A stretch of DNA of 64,000 nt. It comes from Tetmemena sp. SeJ-2015. Taxonomy: Eukaryota > Ciliophora > Spirotrichea > Sporadotrichida > Oxytrichidae. The stretch covers positions 1-64,000 of the forward strand of contig JAJKFJ010022255.1 in assembly GCA_027382625.1 (NCBI GenBank). Direction: 5' to 3'. Within the stretch, counting starts at the first letter, position 1; each line of letters begins with the position of its first letter. Of this stretch, positions 24,063 through 36,836 are shown piece by piece. A program made the position numbers and the translations under genes. The notes under the pieces are model-generated. The model did not search any database, was not told the origin of the DNA, and saw only the letters and a list, made by a program, of their open reading frames with translations.

Positions 24063-25537
24063 TCACTTTCCGTATATAATAACTATCGCTCCAATAATAG
24101 AAATAAGCATGCCTGCTAGTGCATATCCATTTGGCACTAATGAAAGAATCAATATCTCCAACGCCAATTGAAAATAAAGAAAGAAAGATTGGAAATAAAA
24201 TATTGAATAGGAGATTGCATCTAGATAAGGGCTTGGCAAGGACCAGCTTTTCCAAATGCTAGAGCTCCGTTCAAACACAATAGACCTAAAATTTGGAGGA
24301 ATGAGTTTCCAGTCAAAACCCAGAACAGCTTAGTCTCGTAGGGCTCATTTAATGGTTCAATTCTATTTATTAAATTCTCATTTGAGTAATGTTCCCAGAT
24401 TGCTAAAGCGGTGAGGATACCGTTCGAAATAAGCTAGCTGTCTGCAGTGTACTGAGCTGAAAAACAAATGAGACTAAATTATTAGAAGAAGTCATCTTAG
24501 TTCTTCTAATATATCTGGTGACCACACTTTGAGAGGTAATGACTGTGCAAGCTAGGACAGCTATCATGATTGGGTAAATTATGCTGAGTGATTCATCGTC
24601 AGTGCTGCTGGACAAAGAGATAAGTTTTAACTATTTTAAAGAGGCATCTGGATTGGTAGGAGGATTCTTTCCGAAAGATATGAACACGATGCTTATGATG
24701 ATTGCAAACATTCCAAAAAGATGCTTGATGCTTAGCTTCTCATTGAAGACGAAGTTAAATGCGAGAGAAGTTATAAAATAAAATATAAGAAAATAGTTTA
24801 GTTGTAAGGACGTTTCCAGCATAGAGGGAGATAATGACCGAGCTGTTTATGCCTGAGAGTTTGGAGGACATTTATTCATTTTAATTAGAATGAGGTGTAC
24901 ATGACTGCATATATGAAGATGATTTTCCAAATACATTAATGTTTTTTTTATGATCAGCAAGATTGAAAAGACCGATCTGCTGAGAATGATTTTGACAACG
25001 AGCCAGTCAATTGACCCATCTGCCTTGTAATAAGCAGAATCAACCTTAGACCAAATATGAAATATTATATTTTATATATGAAATATGTCCTTTGGAGCTA
25101 TAAAGCGAAATAGCTGCGTAAATGTGGAACACAAAGTAGTACGCTATCGCTCCTACTCCAGCTAAGTACATCACTTAATATAAAAATGCTAATATAATAT
25201 AAATATACTCTGAGGTCCATTGCATCTTTGACAAAGATGTCTTGAATGAAATTCCAGGAGCCGAAAAACATCGCGCCCAAGCATGCGAAAAGTATGTAGT
25301 AACCGCTGAACAACCTCTCTAAAAATGACTTCTTCTCAATCATGATATATATCTCCACAGATTAAAAATCTTGAGTTTAAATGATTAAATGGCCTTAGCA
25401 TCATATGCAGCTGAGGCAGTTCTAGTTGAGTCAGTGGTGTTTTGCATTTTGCTGGAAGCAGGCAGATCGGAGTGAGGCGGCAGCAATTGCACCTTAAGTG
25501 AGTCCTTGTCACTTTCTTATGAATTTTTTCTGCTCAT
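24063..25537 (-). CDS. drug/metabolite transporter-type membrane protein F
   Basis: Best preserved of the array. Start ATG at 25537 with a polar leader (MSRKNSQESDKDSLKVQLLP); then helices: SGYYILFACLGAMFFGSWNF, YLAGVGAIAYYFVFHIYAAI, KLSGINSSVIISLYAGN, YFITSLAFNFVFNEKL followed by IKHLFGMFAIIISIVFISFG (the classic DMT pair ending in NE and a Gly-rich helix), IIYPIMIAVLACTVITSQSV, FLQILGLLCLNGALAFGKAG, and PNGYALAGMLISIIGAIVII. Stop TGA at 24063-24065. Frame changes at 25160-25210, 25040-25090 and 24780-24900 mark IESs. Family: EamA-like DMT superfamily, about ten helices, Golgi/ER or plasma-membrane exporters of small solutes. Confidence 0.8.
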
Positions 25538-26389
25538 GTTTACACTTAGAAATTAGATTTCTTATTGATTTTAAAATATATATTTATTAATTATAGACTG
25601 GCTATTTAATTCACCTTTATCACTAATATTTGTATTCCTATTAGATTTACTTTAACATCATAAAATAGCTTTTCTTTGACAGATCATTAGACATATTTTA
25701 GTTAGTGGGAGATAATTAAATTAATATTTTTCAAACTAGTTCATCTTTTTGAGAGCCACTTCCAGCAGTCTTTCCTGAAAGCGAAGCTTGATCGATTATC
25801 AATTCAAGATTATTTACAGAACGGAGCATGCTAGAATCTATTTGCTAACTTTAAAGATTTATTATAGGGAAGATATAAATAGGTGATACAATTTTTTTTG
25901 ATTAGCTAAGAAAGAGATTTAATTCATGATTTTATCATATAACAAATCATTTTCATTTTTAATTTCAGATTTAAAAAAATGTTTTCTATGCAACTCAGAT
26001 TGAAACCGCACCGGCTCATTTAGGCAAAATGCTTCTCTTGTTATATATTATTTAACCATGAAAAAGAATCATGTCCTTGAAATCATAAACTAAATATGGT
26101 AAGCTTATTTTATGTTCATATTTTATAAAGAAAGTGACAGACTTATGAGAGCTTTTAAGCTGACGTAAAGAAGCAAAAGAACTCGATTAGCATAATAAAT
26201 CCTCAATATTAAAAGATATGCTCTTTATTGATATTTTGCGTTGAAATATTTGCCAGTTACCTTATTCTAAGAGTTAATCCTGCATTTGAATATAAATATT
26301 TTCAATCACTTTTTCGTATCTTCCCTATAAAAGAGAAATTGTGAATAATCACCATTATATACTTTAAAGCTTTTTCATATTAAGTGCAG
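25538..26389. other. mostly AT-rich, with a minus-strand coding-like piece
   Basis: At about 25745-25855 the minus strand reads QIDSSMLRSVNNLELIIDQA and GKTAGSGSQKDEL, protein-like. It may be a distal MDS of the coiled-coil gene upstream (26.4-30.2 kb). The remainder is AT-rich with no supported feature. Confidence 0.4.
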
Positions 26390-29300
26390 TACTCACTAGC
26401 TGAAGATGAGTGATTTCTTATTATTGCACTTTCCTGTTGGTCTTTATTCCACTTGGTGCTGCTCCTATATCTTCAGAATCGATTTGTTATATTGTAACGT
26501 TTTTCATTCTCTTTCTACTCTTTGAGCCGATATTTTAATTTGGAGTCTTTGACCTAAGAAAACTTTGAGTAAGTCTTAAATCTAGCTAAAATTATTCCAC
26601 TATGGCATTATATTTTATAATTTTAAATCAGGATTTTAGCTTTCAAGACCAGGGCCAAAGCTGTCAAGTTTATTCCTTCTTGAAGCTCTGGTGCTGCTTT
26701 TAAAGTTTTAATACTTTTCTATTAGCTTTTCCTTTCTGAGTTCTTTCATTTGCTGCTTTATACTCTGATGATTTAAATCTTGGGAAAGAGAAAGCATATC
26801 TAAGTTGAACTTAGATGCAGTGCCTGGCTTGGATAGCTAGTTAACTTGTAAAGTGCTCCCCAGTAACTCACCACCAGGGTCCTCCTGCATATTATACTAG
26901 CTCAAAGCGGACAAAAGTAATTAACCTTAGGACTATAGCTTAAAATCAAATGAGAAATATTTACAAAGTGGTTTTTAAAACTTCTTTCTCTTCAGCATGT
27001 ATTCTTGTAGCTGAACTTTGAGCAGTAAAGGCTATTTGGATTTCCTTTACATATACTTTTGCAGCAACTAGTCTTCCTGAGAAGAGAAATTTTACGGTTA
27101 GCCTTTTCCTTCAAGAAAGCTGTCTCTTACAAAAATTAATGAGCAATAATCAACTTGGTAATCCTTCCAATTAAACTCCAGCGAGGTTTTCAGTTTTGTC
27201 CTAGAAAAGTTTTAGATTGACTTGCTTCACATTATAAGACTCCCTATCTTTGCCAGCGATCTTGAACTCGGACAAAAGTTTGAAGATCGTTTCATCTTAT
27301 TCATCCAATGTCATTTTCTGATCCAAGTTCACGTTTAGAAAGTTAACTCCATCAGAGCCTTGTGAGGAACTTTAACCTCCATGTCCTTATCCGCCCTCAG
27401 AGAATCTTTAGAGATTATACATATTTTCTAAGCCCTTATCCAGCACTTAATCTATCTCACTCTGAGCTGCATTTTGCATTATTCTCAGAAGTAGCGTCTT
27501 CTACTGATGGGTTCTTTGCTTCAACAAAAGCACTGCCTTCTTTAACTCTATTCGAAGCTTTTCATTTCTTTCATTCAAGCTCTTTATCTGAGATCCCTGT
27601 TATGAAATTCTCAAATAATTCACTATATATTCATCTTAAAATATCTCATCTCTAGTTCCTCTTTCATCTTTCTCTGCTCTTCTCTTACTTTAGCAATGGC
27701 CATATATATTTGGTAATCTATAGAAGCCTGCTGTTAAAGTTCAATTTCCTCTTTAACTTCTTCTTAAGGCCTAGGTGGAATGCCCATTGAAAGAATATCG
27801 ACAATTATGCCTTTGCTATCTCCTCCTTCCCTTTATAGTTTTGAATTTAATTTACTTTTTAATTAAAAATAGTTGCTCTTGCTGAAGTGTTTTGATTAGG
27901 ATATTTTCCTCATAAGTTGATCTCCTTCTATTGATAATTTCCTGTTACTTTTACCTTAAGAACTTTTCCTTGAAGGTTTCCTGACTCTTCTTATCGTCTA
28001 AAGATCCTTCAGGTTCGCCCTCTTATTTCATAAGCTCGCTCATATCAAGGTACTTGTACAAGCCGTATGAACAAAATATATCATAAATAATGCTATCTCC
28101 AATTGAAGCAGCACTTGCTATAGGTTAAACACTCTTAGATCGCTCCATGTTGATGGGCCCAATTTGATTCAGCTGCAGTAGTTTCTAGTTTAGAGCTTTC
28201 TTCTTTTGCATGGTAGAATGAATTTCTTGAGCACTTCCTGTCTCTCTGAATAGTTGAGATCAAAAGAAAAGAGAATAAATTTAATGAGTTTAATTCATTT
28301 AGATTTAAGTACCCTATTTTGCTGAACAAGGAGCTAGTTTTGCATTTCTTGATCCTTTAGTTTCGACTTTAAGTCTATGTATTCACTAGTTTCAATCTCT
28401 ATTTTGTCAAGCTCAAATTAAAAAGAGTACTATATAAATTGTTTCTTCTGCTAATCTTGCTTAATTTTAGTTATGTCCAGCATATTTAGTTAGGGCTCTC
28501 TGTCGAACTCGAGATAGAGTCTGAAATCCTCGCTCGATAGTTAAATCTCCTATTTTTAGCAAACCTTCAATAGTTTTGAGATTAAACTTTCCTTTTTCTT
28601 CAGCTACTACAATAAAAATAGACCCAATTAGTTTAAGAAGAGTTATTTATATCTCTGATTATTGAACTGATCTTTAAAATTTTTAAGTTCCTTAGAGTAG
28701 GTTTCTTTGAGTGAGGTGATTCTTTTATTGCTCTCTTTTTCTAGATTATCTCTGATGTTTTAAACTTGCTTTTTCAGCGAGGATTAATAATCTTCCTGCA
28801 AGTGACGCTTATAGTCTTATATCTATTTCCTATAAACCTTGTAAACAATAACGACTTTTAACTTACTGCACAACTTAAGATTAAATAATTTTAGAAGAAA
28901 AAGTAAGAAAGTAATAAATACATTTATAAGTGCTGAGAATCTCTTTGAGCCTTTATTCCTTAGCCTCTATGCTCTCAGCTTTGTCTAGTTAAATTTATAA
29001 ATTCTTTAATTAAAAAAGTTTAAATTCCTTTACTATACTTGGCACCCTATGATTGCTTATCATCCCATATCGAATTGAGCTGATGAAAAGTCGCGTCTAA
29101 GTTATTGTATAGATGAGCTTCCCTGGGTGAGTTCAGGTTAGAAGTATTTTAGCCTCTCTAATTTTGCCCTTCCAGATAAGTGCTATCATTTGCCTTCTTA
29201 GTCAAGATGTTGTATGACACACTTTTAGAGTTTTTCTGCAAAATTAAATTAGTTTCATACATTTCATATAATATTTCTATAACTTGATGCCAGAATTGCT

Positions 29301-30185
29301 TCTGTTTGAACCTAATTCTCAAATATCATATACAATCTAATTGGGAGGTTGAATGCTCAAATCGATTTAACGAAGCAGGCATATCCAATGAAACATCTTG
29401 TGCACCTCTGCTTCTTAAAATTTAACTTTAAATATCAATGTAAATTCCCACAACCCTTCGAGCTTTTATTTATTCTCCGTTCTGATTCTAAACATTCTGA
29501 AATGTTGGTGTTTTGAACTGCAGACTATAAAAGGTCAAGAGTTTACAAGTTCTATTGCTTCTCATACTTAATATGATCTTTAAATATTTTAAATTTTTTA
29601 CTGGGAGGGCGTGCCAGCATGATTAAGTGTTATCTTTGGTAATGATCTATCTAGAATATCAGATTGATTCTTTGAGGCCGATATCCTAAGTAAATAATAT
29701 ATTAAATGTATAAATATCTCTATGTTGAAAGACTGCTCTATTCTCTGACTATGAATGTATGGCATGGATTGCTAGAGACTATAACTAATTAAATGAATGG
29801 CCTTGATCATTTAGACTCCCCTAATGTTAGTAGTTTTCTATCGAGTTAATGTGTTCACTGTTGTCAGTTTGAATCAGGCTGTCATGCTTCTATAGCAAAG
29901 TCTTGGACTGGTTTATCTTTTCTATTCTGCTCTTCACATTTCGATTTTATCCCATGAATCTCGAGGTGCTGCTTGAACCTCTTAATTTAAGATAAAACAT
30001 TGTCAAAATTTCTGCCAGTTGATCTACGTTTGACTATTTTACATTTGCTACTGTTGCATAACTTGTTTGGTCTGAGTAGAAGAGGATACAATAGGGCTCG
30101 TAAACTCTCTGAAATAGGAAAAAAGTATTTTAAGCTTATATTTAAGCTTACTAGGCTAATAAGGAAAGAGAGTTACAATTGATGT
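26390..30185 (-). CDS. large hydrophilic coiled-coil protein, IES-interrupted
   Basis: Read with Q at TAA/TAG, the minus strand is coding in many blocks: FYSDQTKQVMQQQQMQNSQT, KSRIEKINQSKTLLQKHDSL, IQLDKAESIEAKEQRLKEIL (heptad-like), SIKQQMKELRKEKLIEKYQN and, near the end, LRSKTPNQNIGSKSRKRMKN. The blocks change frame and are separated by AT-rich gaps (for example 28850-28920), as expected of several IESs. Composition (Gln, Lys, Glu, Ser) and heptads indicate a long coiled coil, perhaps cytoskeletal or basal-body related, but there is no diagnostic domain. Start and stop are approximate. Confidence 0.6.
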
Positions 30186-30750
30186 GCTTAACTGTTGCAT
30201 CTGCTGTCCTCTATAAGTTTTTGCTCCATTCTTAGTTTAGCCAGCTAACTTTGATTTTAGCTGTGCAGATGATATTTACTATCCATTCTAATCCTTATAC
30301 GAAGATTCTTAGTCTAAAAAGTTAGAGTTTTTATTGGATAATGTTGGTTGAGGAAAGTTTTAGTGAGGCGGTAAGAAGGACATTTATTGTTTTAAACCAA
30401 CTACAATGTATATTTAACTCAATTTATATCATCATCTCTAAATGTTATATATACTCTTGTGTTTCGAGAATCTTACTTATAAGAAATTGGAATGAATTGA
30501 TTCAAAATAGTGTTCAAGCAAGATAAATTTAGATCAGTCTCTTAAGCTCTGAAATATTTAATGGCTTCAGTAAAATTTTGTTAAATAACTTCTTTAACTC
30601 TTATTGTAATCAAGCATATTAAATTCGATAAATATAACTCATTAGAAATTGTAATAATTTTTGAGGATGCTCTCATCCCCAGATATATAATTTTATGAGT
30701 GGATCTAAATAATTTTAAAGATAGAAGAATCATAGAGAGATCTTAATAAT

Positions 30751-33700
30751 TCATAAATTAAAATTTCTTTTTCGAAGATCAGAGGTTTTGGGGAGTTTTC
30801 TAATTTCTTAAGCCATTTCATAGCCGTTCATAATCGGCATTTGCATATCACTTATCACTAGCTTGATTCCTTTGTGATTTTTGCAAGTGGTGGAGTCAGT
30901 TCTTTTAAGCCTATCTCTAATTAATTTATCAACTCCTTATTTCCCATCAAGAGCGGTGTCACACTTGAAAATATTTAACTCAGCCAAAAGCCCTTACAAC
31001 ACCAAAATATAAAAATATGAAAATGTTGAATGGCTCGTCATCAACTAAAAGTATTTAGGGGCATTAGCAAATAGCTCTCTGCTCCTCAATTGAGCAAGAT
31101 TTAGTAGTCTGGTTTAAGCCGGTTGAATTTAGATTTATATTTATTGTTTCCTGAGGACGTTCTATATTAATATGGATCTGCGAAGGACAAGTCATGTTTT
31201 CTTATGTGCTCTTAATCTGCACTTGAATTTTATAATTCAAAAAATATAATTTAGTTAAGAATGTGGGTTGTAGGACTAGCTACGTGGTTACCTTGATTTC
31301 TATAATAAACAACATCCTGTTTGGATCTGAAAGTTTTAAACTAATATTTTTTTTTGTTTCCAGTAGGGATTTGGATTTTATATTCCTGAGAGTCTTGAGC
31401 CTGTCTCCTCTGTAATCTTTGAGCTTCTCTTTATCAACAAATAAATTTTATCCTAGTAAGGACTCTGATCTTAAATTAATGAAATGCGATATCTTATACG
31501 TAATAAGAGATTAGGTCCTTCTATAAATGCTTTTTGAGAGTAGTTTGTTTTCTTATACCCTCAATTTTACTATAAACTATATTGTTTTCCATAATGTCAT
31601 CACTCTCAGACAAAATAGCCTAGTTGCATATTGAACTATGGTTTAGAGATTAGTCATCTCCCAAAAGAGCCATTTATTTTGGTGAATTCTCTATCTATTC
31701 TGAAAAGTGCGAAGAAGACTAACCATAAATCGGAATGAGCATATAATTGAGAATAACAAAATATTCCTAAAAGTAGAGATTTTTGTTTTTTAAGCATTCA
31801 TCATAGAGATCTTCATTATTCTTTCAAAATTGTTTAGTTTGAATTATCTGTTTATGCATTTAAAAATTAATGGAATTTTTCAATGAGATCATCAGCAGCA
31901 ATTCTGATTTTCTAAACGTTGTAGTCATGTAAGGGAAACTTAAGCAAGTAAATTATAATTGAATTTTGAAAGTATTAATTTAAGCTAGAAAGCCGAGCCT
32001 TTCCGATTAGAAAAATTCTTAAATTCCTTTAATAGATGACAACCTTTGCTATAATTTCATTCTTAGAATCACTTCTCTGATTGAGATTAATCTTATTAGA
32101 ATCTTAAAAGACTGATTAGAGTCTTTCAATCTGACTCCAGTTTCTATTCTTAACTCAATTCTACAATTTTATCTAAAATAAGTTAAAATTAAGATAAATT
32201 TTTTCTTTCCTTCTAATTTGCAAGAAACTTTGACGTGGAAGCAAGGAATGGAGTTCACATACCTAACCACCGCATTTACTTGAAAAACTTCAGAATTTGC
32301 ATGAACCTGATGACCTCATGGTGAGAAAAAGATATCCACAGACTTGCAGCAACTTGTTGTACCTTGCAGTAGAGAGCAGCTATACTATCTCAATAGACAT
32401 GAAGTAAGATGAAGAGAATATAAGGAGAATGGGAGAGCAAATGCGATGAGGATCTCTGAAATCTTGAAGAAATGCTTAAAGAAGAGCCAAAACACTGCGC
32501 TCCTTGCTTTTAGGAAGCCTTATTTGTCGTGTATTTCTCACTAATTTACATATCAGCTTCAATTCCAGCAATTTTTCTTTACACCATTAAATCAAAAGAG
32601 CCATCATATCTAAATAATTTTATTTACTAAAGATAAAAAATATTTTTTACGCCCATCAAAAACTTATTATAAAAAAAATTTGTTTAGTTGAATTATTTTT
32701 TCATTTTAAAATGAAATGAATTCAAATAGATCATGCGCTTATTCGTCTAAACATTGTATCTATGTAAGAGGAAACTTAAGCAAGTAAATTATAATTGAAT
32801 TTTGAAGGTACTAATTTTATTGTAAGCTAGAAAGCCGTGCCTTGTCCCGGAGTAGAAAATATTTGCATATGACCATTCAAGAGATGAGTCAACCTCTTGA
32901 CTATAATTAATCCCAAGCCAACTCCCTCTCTGTTAAGATGTCTATCTTACTTGAATTTAGTAAAAGGACAGAAGAGGCCTTTCACCTGCTCCTCAGTCAT
33001 CCCGACTCCAGTGTCCTCTATTTTAACTGAAAATAAACTATAGACAAATAACTTCTCTCTTCAAATTATGGATGAAAATAGAGATGAATCTTTCCCTTCT
33101 AATTTGCAGGAAACTTTGACGTGGCCTTGGCTAGTATACTTTATTGAATTAGAGAGCAAATTCATCATTATTTACTGGAATCGCATCCCATCTATTTCCA
33201 CCTTCTCTGGGAAATCATCACTGAACTCTTCAATCATTTAAATCTAAAGATAAAAATAGAATGAGAGCTATAATTGTATTTGTAGTCCCTTGATCTCAGA
33301 TTTCTAGTTCAGGATTTCTAAGCTAGAAGCAAATAAAAGAAATGGATATTTTTATAAAGCAATTATATCCTAGAGTGAATGCAAATCATAATTTAAGATG
33401 AGGCTGTCTTATTCCAGTTAAGAGAGATCAAGTATGTCGTTTATCAAGAAAAGCATCAGCTTAGAACAATTAACTGCTGTATTATAGAGAACTCTTCTTA
33501 AATAAAATTATCATAAAGTTTTAAAAAATACTTAGAATTCGAATTTTAATTTTTTGAAAAAAGATAAACTCATTTATTTTTAAAAATAAAATATATGAAA
33601 AATTGTAGAAAATTTAAATTGTGAATCTTCCCTCTGAGGCAATCTTTTTATCTAGTAAGTACAGAGAGGTATTTATAGCATTATTGCTTATTTGCTATAT

Positions 33701-36457
33701 GTTGTATTCATTATATATCGTTAATTTAAATTAGCAATAAGTGGGTTCCTAAATTCATGAGCTGCTTAGGCAAAAGCAATCGACTTAGTCTTGAGTAGAT
33801 TCTTCTGCTATTCCACTTCTATAAGAGAAGACTGGTCTCTTATGGTGGTGAGCACTAAATCTTTTCTTCCTATTTAAATTTAAACTCACTTAAGAAAGAT
33901 GATTAAAAGTTTATTTTGAGTCTCTAATTGAAGACTTAGAGGACATTTATCACCCTTAGACTTATGATGGGCATCTAATTTACTTCCCCTTCGCACTTTA
34001 AATTTGAACTAAATCCCTTCTTGCTCTTGAAGCGCCTTAGAATTCTCTGATATGTCACTCTCCTAAAAATTCTTCTTTATAAGTCCCCAGATATTTTAAC
34101 ATCAGATATTAAGCTACTATATTGGAGAATGTAATATTTTGAGAAGCGAAACCTAATTTTGTATAGAAGGAGCCTTCTCTCTTGAAGTCTTAGGGATTCT
34201 TCGGAAAGGAAAATCCTCTGCTGCTTCGCTCTTACTCTTTTTCTTTTGGCTGAAGTGACCTCTTTCTAATCTGTGTTCGCTGCAAGTACTCTATAAGCTA
34301 ACTGTTTTTCAACTACTATTACTCTCCGCATTTTAAATTAAATAAAGCATTCTTGCTTCACTTCTGAGTTATTATTGCAAAATATTTGGCCCACTGATTG
34401 ACAAAATAAAATTATTCGCCTTTTTTATCCATATTAAAATTATCTTTCTTTAATGAAAATTTAAGAATAATAATGTTCTGTTCATTATAAAAATTAATAG
34501 CTATCTACAAATTTATTTGCAATATATATAGAATCATTATAACTCTTGTTAATTTAAAAATAGAATCCATTAATATCAATAAGTAAGTGTTAAATTAAAT
34601 AATAATTGGTTAGCAAATAATATATTCTCTTTGCTGTCAGTTATGATAATCCCGTCGTGGAATATTTTGATGAACTCTTGAAAACTACTCAATTAAATTT
34701 ATTATATTGAAAAAGTGCAAGAAGCTGTTTTTAATTATTTTCCCTCTTAAATAGCTCTCTATCATTTTGGGCACTTAAGTAACTGAAAATGTAAATAGTT
34801 ATTAGCTCCACCACTAGCTACGACCAGAAAATATTACTTCTATAATTGTCGTGCACAAAGACAAAATAAATTAAATTGATTCATAGATTAAAAGAAGTGA
34901 GATCTCAACACAGCGTAAATGAGCTTAAAAATAAAATGAGTACAGAGAAGTGACTCAAGGCCAAAAGCAACGAGTTATAATGGCACATTGAAAGGATCGC
35001 TATGAGAGCGAGCTGTGAGGGAAAGAAATCCTACACTCTCTCAAAGTTCTTATAGCCTAGAATAAACAACTCCATACTCAACACGTAGTACATAAATAAA
35101 CCTTACTTAATATAATCAAAAATAACATATTTTACTTTTTTTTACCTAGAGCTCTTTATGTTATTAATTATAAAAAAATTCCTTGAATAACAGTATTTTA
35201 TTGATCTCTGTAGTGTAGGCTGATAATTTGAAAAATAATTCATAATGAATGAATGACTATGTAATATAGTCAAAATTTAAATTCAAATCGGAATTAAGTT
35301 AAAATAATAAATGAAGAGTTTTAAATTGTTGGCCTTTAAATTGAGAAGTATCTGTGCCAAGATGAGGCTTGTTCGATAGCTTATTAAATTATAAGAATAG
35401 TTTGCTCTTTCACTATGAAGAGATTTTGATGCCACAAACTCTGAACCAAGAAATTAGCCAAATTCAAAAACTTATGACCAAGGTATCTCTTTGCACTAGC
35501 CTCCACGAAAAAGTTGCAAGGATGAAAGTTGCGTAGAATTTATGCTTAATCTAATGATAATAATTTCAGGTCAATATCTCACACTTCAACTGCCACGGAT
35601 TTTAAATTTATTTATTTAATTATCTTTTTTATTAAATTCTCTGCTATAATTTGATGTACCTTTTTTAGAGAAAGAAGATGATTATTGCCAGAACCGCTAA
35701 GACGGATCCATATGATAATGCTTTACTGAGGTTTACAATACACTTAATGCTAAACATTTTGTTCTCGAACAAAATAGTCTGAGACACGATGAATGACAAA
35801 CACTGATAGAGCTAGATGCAGAGCATGGGAATTCTCCTCCTGTTAACCTTTTCATGATAGGACTACAGGTACTATGACTCAAAAAATATTTAGCTCAATG
35901 TCTGGGTCAGTGAACTAGCGAGTGTATTTGTACTTATCGTATTGTTGCTCTAAGATGTCGAGTAAACTATCTACTGTCATCATATCTGGAGCCTTTTCCG
36001 TCTCCTATCCATAGGCATCTTCTTTATTGGTGTTTGAACTTTAAACATTAAAGGATACCAATTTATTTTGGAGAACCTTTACGTCTTACTTCTTTTTGTA
36101 CTTTTTCCCTGCAAACAAGCTCTTTCTATTTAATTGAGAAGCAGTCTCTATGAGTGTTCCGAAAGAGCTCTTGCTATGAAGAGTATGGCCTTATGGTGAG
36201 CCGCTTAATTTAGAATCTGCTGACTTGTAATTGAAGTTGATAAAAGCCTAACTCTAACCCAGAGGAGAATTTTACCCACTTTCATATTGGTGGTTATCTT
36301 AATTCCCTCCATCGATAATTAAACAACAAAGAAAGTAATTTTTAAATGAATTCAAGATACTCCTCTCTTTAGAAATGTTTCTTTCCGAGAACTCTTGAGG
36401 ACTTTAATTTTCAATGTCTTCCGGCGTAATATTAAATCTGGGTAGGTCTTAGTTCAT
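30751..36457 (-). CDS. membrane hybrid histidine kinase with receiver domain
   Basis: ATG at 36457 opens a polar N-terminus (MNQDLPRFNITPEDIENQSP ... SPQGHTLHSKSSFGTLIETA). Hydrophobic segments follow (about 35840-35640, ALSYGSVLAVLAIIIFFL; 35090-34930, SQLALIAILSMCHYNSLLLA). The HisKA box AHEFRNPLIANLN at about 33740-33790 carries the phospho-accepting His. The ATP-binding domain at about 32840-33200 shows EDTGVGMTEEQVKGLF and REGVGLGLIIVKRL (G1/G2 boxes). The receiver domain at 30780-31110 shows LLVDDEPFNI and VISDMQMPIMNGYEMAQ, with phospho-acceptor Asp. Together these make a membrane-bound sensor relaying His-Asp-type signals. Many IESs interrupt it; one of 16 bp was resolved. The receiver C-terminus (Lys motif) was not found and the frame ends at TGA 30751-30753, so the last MDS may be elsewhere. 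Confidence 0.85.
31009..31024 (-). other. 16-bp IES in the receiver domain
   Basis: Minus strand GAGCCATTCAACATTTT is followed by a tiny insert and then ATTTTGGTGTTG. Collapsing on the pointer ATTTT (31020-31024 and 31004-31008) gives DDEPFNILVLQGLLAEL, the expected start of receiver helix 1. Confidence 0.85.
31925..32275 (-). pseudogene. decayed duplicate of the kinase ATPase region
   Basis: Aligns by eye in the same orientation with 32755-33127: shared aagcaagtaaattataattg, aagctagaaagccg and ttgcaagaaactttgacgtgg. The copy has lost the G-box coding sequence by substitution and deletion, so it cannot encode a working domain. It sits immediately downstream (in gene sense) of the good copy, pointing to a local tandem duplication followed by decay. 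Confidence 0.75.
32235..32640 (+). CDS. opposite-strand coding-like segment inside the kinase gene
   Basis: The plus strand reads PPHLLEKLQNLHEPDDLMVR, KRYPQTCSNLLYLAVESSYT and DMKQDEENIRRMGEQMR, then, after a frame change, CDEDLQNLEEMLKEEPKHCA and a hydrophobic end (VVYFSLIYISASIPAIFLY). The polar, Glu/Asp-rich composition with locally higher GC is typical of MDSs here. It lies between the decayed and the intact copies of the kinase ATPase region. It could be a small separate gene or an inverted MDS of something else; no family recognised. Confidence 0.45.
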
Positions 36458-36836
36458 TCAATCAAAATTTTAGGTATTATAGCACCTTAGAAATCTATAA
36501 AATTATGATTCCTCACTTATACAATTAGAAGTTTTATTTTAAAAAAGAAATTTCCTATTATTTCTTGAATTTATATCAGTTTAATTTAATCATATGTGAA
36601 GTGCATTTAAAGATTTGTAATAACTTGAAAGTTAATATTTTTAATCAATCTTGTTCCAAATAATTTTTGGCATCATAAATCATAGTAATTTTAAATGAAC
36701 TCGTATTTTCCAACTTTAAAGACAGTCCTTTTGATTAAAAATTTTTTTTGCTATTTATTGAGATGATTGCTTTTCTTTTTAAAACAATAAAATATATTCT
36801 CTTATTATCACCAAATACAAAAGATTTCAATTTTTG

